Positions 5,444-8,589 of a DNA stretch of 8,589 nucleotides are shown in pieces. The DNA is taken from contig CAIKWV010000578.1 of the NCBI GenBank assembly GCA_903831165.1, forward strand, positions 1 through 8,589, read 5' to 3'. A program made the position numbers and the translations under genes. This stretch comes from an uncultured cyanobacterium. GTDB taxonomy: Bacteria > Cyanobacteriota > Cyanobacteriia > PCC-6307 > Cyanobiaceae. The notes under the pieces are model-generated. The model was not told where the DNA came from. It searched no databases and worked only from the letters and a program-made list of their open reading frames with translations. Numbering within the stretch: the stretch's first letter is position 1; each line of letters begins with the position of its first letter.

Positions 5444-7525
5444 GTGTTGCCGCTGGGGCCGATGGGGGCCAGATCTCGCCTTCCACGCCTGGCCCTGGCG
5501 GGGCTGGCGATGCTGCTTGCCGGCCTGTTCCTGGCCAACCTGCTGCAACCGATTGTGCCGGGGCCCCACGATCCGGTGCGCTTGCTGGGTCAGGGGGATG
5601 GACCCATCCCGGTGATGCTGCGAGGCACCTTGCTGGAGGATCCCAGAGCGGTGCAGCTGCCCCAGGCCAGCGAAGGGTTGGCGTCCGCAGGTTTGGCGGC
5701 GAAACCGGCCCCGGATGGGGGGATGGCGACCTGTCGGGTGCTGCTGGAAACGGCAGGAGGCCGCACGGAGCTGCAGTTCGAACCCTGCCCGAGCCTGCGC
5801 CAGGGTTGGCTGCTGCGGGTGAGCGGCCAACTGCGACGGCCGCTGCCCGCCCCCCATCCGCTGCTGGCGGGTCCGGCGGAACGGCTGGCCCGCCAGCAGA
5901 GCTGGAGCCGCCTGAAGGTGGAGCAGTTCCAGGTGCTCGAGCGACCGCCGACGCCGGTGGTGGATCTGCGCCGCACCATCGCCGACAGGCTGATCCGGGC
6001 GGCGGGTCCGGAGCGGGGTGGTCTGCTGGCGGCGCTGGTGCTCGGCAGTGCGGTGGTCCCCCTGCCGATGGAGCTGCGCGATGCCTTCCGGGCCGCCGGC
6101 CTCTCTCACGCTTTAGCCGCTTCCGGCTTTCATCTGACCGTGCTGCTGGGGCTGGTCACGGCCCTGGCCCGGCCGTTGGGACGGGGCCTGCGCCTGGCTC
6201 TGGCCGCTGGGGCGATGCTGCTGTTTCTGTTGCTGGCCGGGGCCCAGGGCTCGGTGGTGCGCGCCGTGTTGATGGGTGCTGTGGCCTTGCTGGCCCTTGA
6301 GTTCGGCCGGCGCACCAGACCCCTGGAATTGCTGGCGGTGGTCGTGGTGGTGATGCTGATCTGGAATCGGCTCTGGCTCACCGATGTGGGCTTCCAGCTG
6401 TCGGTGGCGGCCACGGCCGGGCTGCTGGTGTCGGCGACACCACTGGAGCAGCGACTGCGCAGCTGGCTGGCCCCTGGCTCCGGCGGAATCCAGGCACGCT
6501 GGGGCGGACAGCTGGCGGCAGCCCTGGCTGTACCGATCGCCGCCACGATCTGGACGTTGCCGCTACAGCTGCTGCATTTCGGGGTGGTGCCGGCCTATGC
6601 GGTGCCGGCCAACCTGGCGGCCGCCCCCCTGCTCACCCCGCTCACCCTGGCGGCCATGGGGCTGGCCCTGGTGGCGGTGTCAGTTCCAGGATTGCTGCAG
6701 CCTTTGTTGTGGCCGGTGGATCCGGTGGCGAGGCTGCTGCTGGCCATCGCCAAGGGATTTGCCGCCTTGCCCATGGCGCAGTGGCAGCTGGGCCGGCCGA
6801 TGCCGTGGTTGGTGGCTCTGTTCGGCCTGGCCTTGCTGGGTCTGGTCGTGCCCGGATTGGCGAGGCGGTGGCGGCGTCTGGCTCTCGCCGCCCTGGCCCT
6901 GGTGATCGCCGCTCATCTGATGCTGGTGGCCGCGGACCAACTGCTGCTGGTGCACCAAGGCGGAGTCCAAGGCGGCCACGACCTGCTGCTCGCCCGCCAT
7001 CGCGGCCGGGCGGCCCTGATCGCCAACCGCGCAGACCCCTACAGCTGCCGCCAGGCGGGCCAACTGGCCCGGGGCCTGGGAGTGAGCCGCTTCGACTGGT
7101 TGCTGTTGCTCGATCCGGTGGCCTCCAGCGATCCCAGCTGCTGGCAGCAACTGGCCCCCCTGGTGTTGGCCTACGGGGACGGCAGCACGCCGTTGGCGGC
7201 CGGGGAACGGCTGGCCAGTCCCGGCCTGGAGGTGCGGGCCCTGTCGATGGACAGCCACGCACTGAAGCTGCAGGTCGGGCAGCGTCAATGGTTGCTGCTG
7301 CCCGATCGGCAGGCGCTCTGGGCCTGGCGCAACAGCGGATCACAGCGCCCCGAGGCCGTCTGGCTGGGATTCCGGCCCCGGCCCCAGGATCAGCGGCAAC
7401 TGCTGGCGGCGGGGCCCCATCCCCGCTGGCTCTGGTGGAGCGGCGGGCCAGGACAGGAACGATCGCCCTTGCCCCCCTGGCAAGCCACCGGCCTCAGTGG
7501 ATCGCTGCTGGCCTATGGCGGTTGA
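5444..7525 (+). CDS. comEC: ComEC/Rec2-type DNA uptake channel protein
   Basis: ComEC is the inner-membrane channel that carries single-stranded DNA into the cytoplasm during natural transformation. This 693-residue protein has an N-terminal membrane segment (about 15-38), a soluble OB-like region (about 50-165), and the competence domain with many helices (about 190-500). The family signature is HALAASGFHLTVLLGL (222-237), followed by GAQGSVVRAVLMG (266-278) and LWLTDVGFQLSVAATAGLL (310-328). The C-terminal part (about 500-693) sits where the metallo-beta-lactamase-like nuclease domain normally lies, but the HxxxDH-type motif is absent; the corresponding stretch reads LLLLDPVASSDPSCW (553-567). 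The GTG at 5444 is the upstream-most reasonable start, and an in-frame ATG at 5462 would remove six residues. A strong hairpin follows the stop. It is possibly a single-gene transcript. Confidence 0.93.
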   Translation: MLPLGPMGARSRLPRLALAGLAMLLAGLFLANLLQPIVPGPHDPVRLLGQGDGPIPVMLRGTLLEDPRAVQLPQASEGLASAGLAAKPAPDGGMATCRVLLETAGGRTELQFEPCPSLRQGWLLRVSGQLRRPLPAPHPLLAGPAERLARQQSWSRLKVEQFQVLERPPTPVVDLRRTIADRLIRAAGPERGGLLAALVLGSAVVPLPMELRDAFRAAGLSHALAASGFHLTVLLGLVTALARPLGRGLRLALAAGAMLLFLLLAGAQGSVVRAVLMGAVALLALEFGRRTRPLELLAVVVVVMLIWNRLWLTDVGFQLSVAATAGLLVSATPLEQRLRSWLAPGSGGIQARWGGQLAAALAVPIAATIWTLPLQLLHFGVVPAYAVPANLAAAPLLTPLTLAAMGLALVAVSVPGLLQPLLWPVDPVARLLLAIAKGFAALPMAQWQLGRPMPWLVALFGLALLGLVVPGLARRWRRLALAALALVIAAHLMLVAADQLLLVHQGGVQGGHDLLLARHRGRAALIANRADPYSCRQAGQLARGLGVSRFDWLLLLDPVASSDPSCWQQLAPLVLAYGDGSTPLAAGERLASPGLEVRALSMDSHALKLQVGQRQWLLLPDRQALWAWRNSGSQRPEAVWLGFRPRPQDQRQLLAAGPHPRWLWWSGGPGQERSPLPPWQATGLSGSLLAYGG

Positions 7526-7553
7526 TGGATCCGTAAACTGCCGATGGCCAAGC

Positions 7554-7592
7554 GCCAGGGCCGCCAGCCATTACCGTGGCGCAGGCCCTGGC
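7554..7592 (+). terminator. strong hairpin after comEC
   Basis: GCCAGGGCC (7554-7562) pairs perfectly with GGCCCTGGC (7584-7592). Inside it GCCA (7563-7566) pairs with TGGC (7577-7580), leaving a 3-nt bulge and a 10-nt loop. The structure begins 28 nt after the comEC stop and ends 10 nt before the tRNA gene. There is no T-run, so it is not a textbook intrinsic terminator. It may still end or protect the comEC mRNA. Confidence 0.45.
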
Positions 7593-7602
7593 AGGCCGAC
7601 GA

Positions 7603-7687
7603 GGAGAGGTGGCTGAGTGGTCGAAAGCGAACGACTCGAAATCGTTTGAAGGGAAACCTTCCGTGGGTTCGAATCCCACCCTCTCCG
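7603..7687 (+). tRNA. tRNA-Ser (anticodon CGA)
   Basis: The gene is 85 nt and folds fully by eye. The acceptor stem is GGAGAGG (7603-7609) with CCTCTCC (7680-7686) and discriminator G7687. The D stem is GCT/AGC (7612-7614/7626-7628). The anticodon stem AACGA/TCGTT (7630-7634/7642-7646) encloses loop CTCGAAA, with anticodon CGA at 7637-7639, which reads UCG. The long variable arm typical of class II tRNAs is GAAGG-GAAA-CCTTC (7648-7661). The T stem is GTGGG/CCCAC (7663-7667/7675-7679) with loop TTCGAAT. The 3' CCA is not encoded, as is common in cyanobacteria. An integrase gene follows. Confidence 0.98.
7663..7687 (+). other. candidate attachment (attL) core at the tRNA 3' end
   Basis: The T arm and acceptor 3' strand of tRNA-Ser form the usual target of P4-type integrases. 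The integrase gene begins 164 bp downstream in the same orientation, and the tRNA is intact, as expected when the element restores the 3' end. The exact core limits cannot be set without the matching copy at the far end of the element, which lies outside the window. The last base begins an 8-bp palindrome GTTATAAC (7687-7694). Confidence 0.5.
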
Positions 7688-7693
7688 TTATAA

Positions 7694-7719
7694 CAAAGTC
7701 CAGCAAAGTTCGCCAAGGT
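7694..7719 (+). repeat. three helically spaced CAAAGT-like repeats beside the att site
   Basis: CAAAGT occurs at 7694-7699 and 7704-7709, and CAAGGT at 7714-7719, exactly 10 bp apart. Spacing of one helical turn places them on the same DNA face, as protein-binding sites often are. They lie directly after the tRNA, on the element side of the presumed att core. An inverted match (CTTTGC at 7733-7738 against GCAAAG at 7703-7708) lies nearby. The short length allows chance. Confidence 0.35.
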
Positions 7720-7802
7720 CTCAAAAGCACCTCTTTGCAAGGCTTGTGAGCCGTTGATGCGTCCAGCTGGGACCAGAGAAGGTCCAGAAAGGCTCGTTTT
7801 TC

Positions 7803-7844
7803 TGTTGGTGCAAATGTTGGTGTAAGATTAGGCCTGTTGGTGTA
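7803..7844 (+). repeat. three TGTTGGTG(Y)A direct repeats before the integrase gene (candidate arm sites)
   Basis: TGTTGGTGCA is at 7803-7812 and TGTTGGTGTA at 7815-7824 and 7835-7844. A degenerate fourth copy, TTGGGGTGTG, is at 7845-7854. All are in the same orientation, with start spacings of 12 and 20 bp. Integrases with an N-terminal arm-binding domain recognise short direct repeats near their attachment site, and these lie between the tRNA and the gene. They might also overlap the integrase promoter and give autoregulation. The role is inferred from position. Confidence 0.5.
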
Positions 7845-7851
7845 TTGGGGT

Positions 7852-8589
7852 GTGACCTTAACCGACGCCCGTGTGAAAGCCGAAAAACCAGGCAGCAAGG
7901 TGCGAAGGCTCTCCGATGGAGGGGGCCTGCACCTGGAAATCAATCCGGCTGGGGGCAAATACTGGATTTGGCGCCACCGCTTCCCACCAACCCAGGAGGG
8001 GAAGCAACAAGACCTCCGTATCGGCCCCTACCCAAGAATCGGCCTGAGACAGGCACGGCAGCTCAGGGACGAACAGAAGCTGCGGATGCGCACAGAGAAG
8101 CTCGACCCATGCGCAGCCAAAAGAGAAGAGAAAAAACAGAACAATCAACCAAACTTGTTGACATTTGAAAATGTTGCTCGTGACTGGCACCGAATGATGG
8201 CTTCGGGAACCTGGAGCGTTCGCCACACGGGGGATGTCATGCAAAAGCTGGAGCGTGAACTGCTGCCGGCCATTGGTCACATTCCCATCAAAGATGTGAC
8301 ATCACAGGATTGCGTTGCCGTTGCCAGGGCGATTGAGAAACGAGGTTCGCTGGAGCAAGCAAGGCGAACCATCGGAGTAGCATCGCAGGTCTTCGAGTAT
8401 TCCATCACCTTGGAACTCCGGTCCTTTAACCCCATACCTTCCATCAAGAAAAATGCTCTGGTCAAAAGGGTCGCAGAGAACTACCCAAGCATTGAGTGGG
8501 AAGAAGTGCCCGAGTTGCTGGCGGCATTCGAAACGAATCCAGGTGGTGCCGACCGGATGACAATCCTTGGCCTTCGCCTTTTAATGTTG
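7852..8589 (+). CDS. tyrosine recombinase/integrase, P4 type (5' part, runs off the window)
   Basis: The 246 visible codons are open to the window edge with no stop. Residues 1-92 form the DUF4102 arm-DNA-binding domain, seen in LTDARVKAEKPGSKVRRLSD (3-22), GGGLHLEINPAGGKYWIWRHRF (23-44) and LRIGPYPRIGLRQARQL (55-71). Residues about 103-200 resemble the core-binding SAM-like domain (FENVARDWHRM...WSVRHTGDVMQKLERELLPAIGHIPIKDVTSQD). The window ends at TILGLRLLML (237-246), just before the expected box I with the first catalytic Arg, so none of the catalytic residues can be checked. GTG 7852 is chosen because family members start a few residues before LTD; TTG 7837 and GTG 7840 are in-frame alternatives. 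The protein would catalyse insertion or excision of the element at tRNA-Ser. Its base composition is less GC-rich than comEC, as expected for acquired DNA. Confidence 0.93.
   Translation, partial: MTLTDARVKAEKPGSKVRRLSDGGGLHLEINPAGGKYWIWRHRFPPTQEGKQQDLRIGPYPRIGLRQARQLRDEQKLRMRTEKLDPCAAKREEKKQNNQPNLLTFENVARDWHRMMASGTWSVRHTGDVMQKLERELLPAIGHIPIKDVTSQDCVAVARAIEKRGSLEQARRTIGVASQVFEYSITLELRSFNPIPSIKKNALVKRVAENYPSIEWEEVPELLAAFETNPGGADRMTILGLRLLML

Noticed and set aside
5063..6109. A 348-codon minus-strand frame across the TPR/comEC gap and the comEC 5' part
   Set aside because: It is Arg/Gln/Gly/Pro-rich with no recognisable motif and lies antisense to the well-supported comEC, as expected from high GC.
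5257..6300. A 347-codon plus-strand frame overlapping comEC in another frame
   Set aside because: The translation is dominated by Gly, Ala and Pro without any domain, and comEC motifs fully explain the DNA.
1..8589. HIP1 palindromes (GCGATCGC), common in many cyanobacteria
   Set aside because: None was found by eye. Absence does not exclude a picocyanobacterium, since many of them lack HIP1 enrichment.

Overview
The window looks like a piece of a GC-rich unicellular picocyanobacterial chromosome (Synechococcus/Cyanobium type). This is inferred from the cyanobacterial style of the GlyQ and ComEC proteins, the strong G/C bias at third codon positions, and the general lack of Shine-Dalgarno sequences. 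No taxonomic marker settles it. The core appears to be glyQ and comEC next to a tRNA-Ser gene. Other genes have been placed around them, and the right edge enters what looks like an integrated element.

Layout. Positions 1-97 may hold the tail of an upstream gene. Positions 98-1220 are a long gene-poor stretch with two weak small ORFs (297-503 plus, 668-811 minus), an AT-rich block (about 770-930) and two tandem GC hairpins (1130-1162) just before glyQ. Next, on the plus strand, come glyQ (1221-2147), a small SAM-dependent methyltransferase with a TTG start (2199-2774) and a 62-aa putative membrane or secreted protein (2817-3005). A 666-aa tetratricopeptide-repeat protein with a C-terminal glycosyltransferase-like domain lies convergently on the minus strand (3073-5073). 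A 370-bp divergent intergenic region separates it from comEC (5444-7525). A strong hairpin (7554-7592) follows comEC, then tRNA-Ser(CGA) (7603-7687). The 5' part of a P4-type tyrosine integrase (7852 to the window end) is next.

How the parts relate. GlyQ is a translation enzyme and ComEC is the DNA-uptake channel; they share no pathway. The methyltransferase and the TPR-glycosyltransferase could act on glycans or proteins, but nothing in the window ties them to a defined pathway. The integrase directly downstream of the tRNA, with three copies of a TGTTGGTG repeat between them, is the usual layout of a genomic island or prophage integrated at a tRNA 3' end. Its cargo and far end lie outside the window. 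I found no CRISPR array, transposase or clear defence system here. The most unusual points are the island edge with its repeats, a ComEC whose nuclease-like domain has lost its metal-binding motif, and the structured gene-poor region before glyQ.
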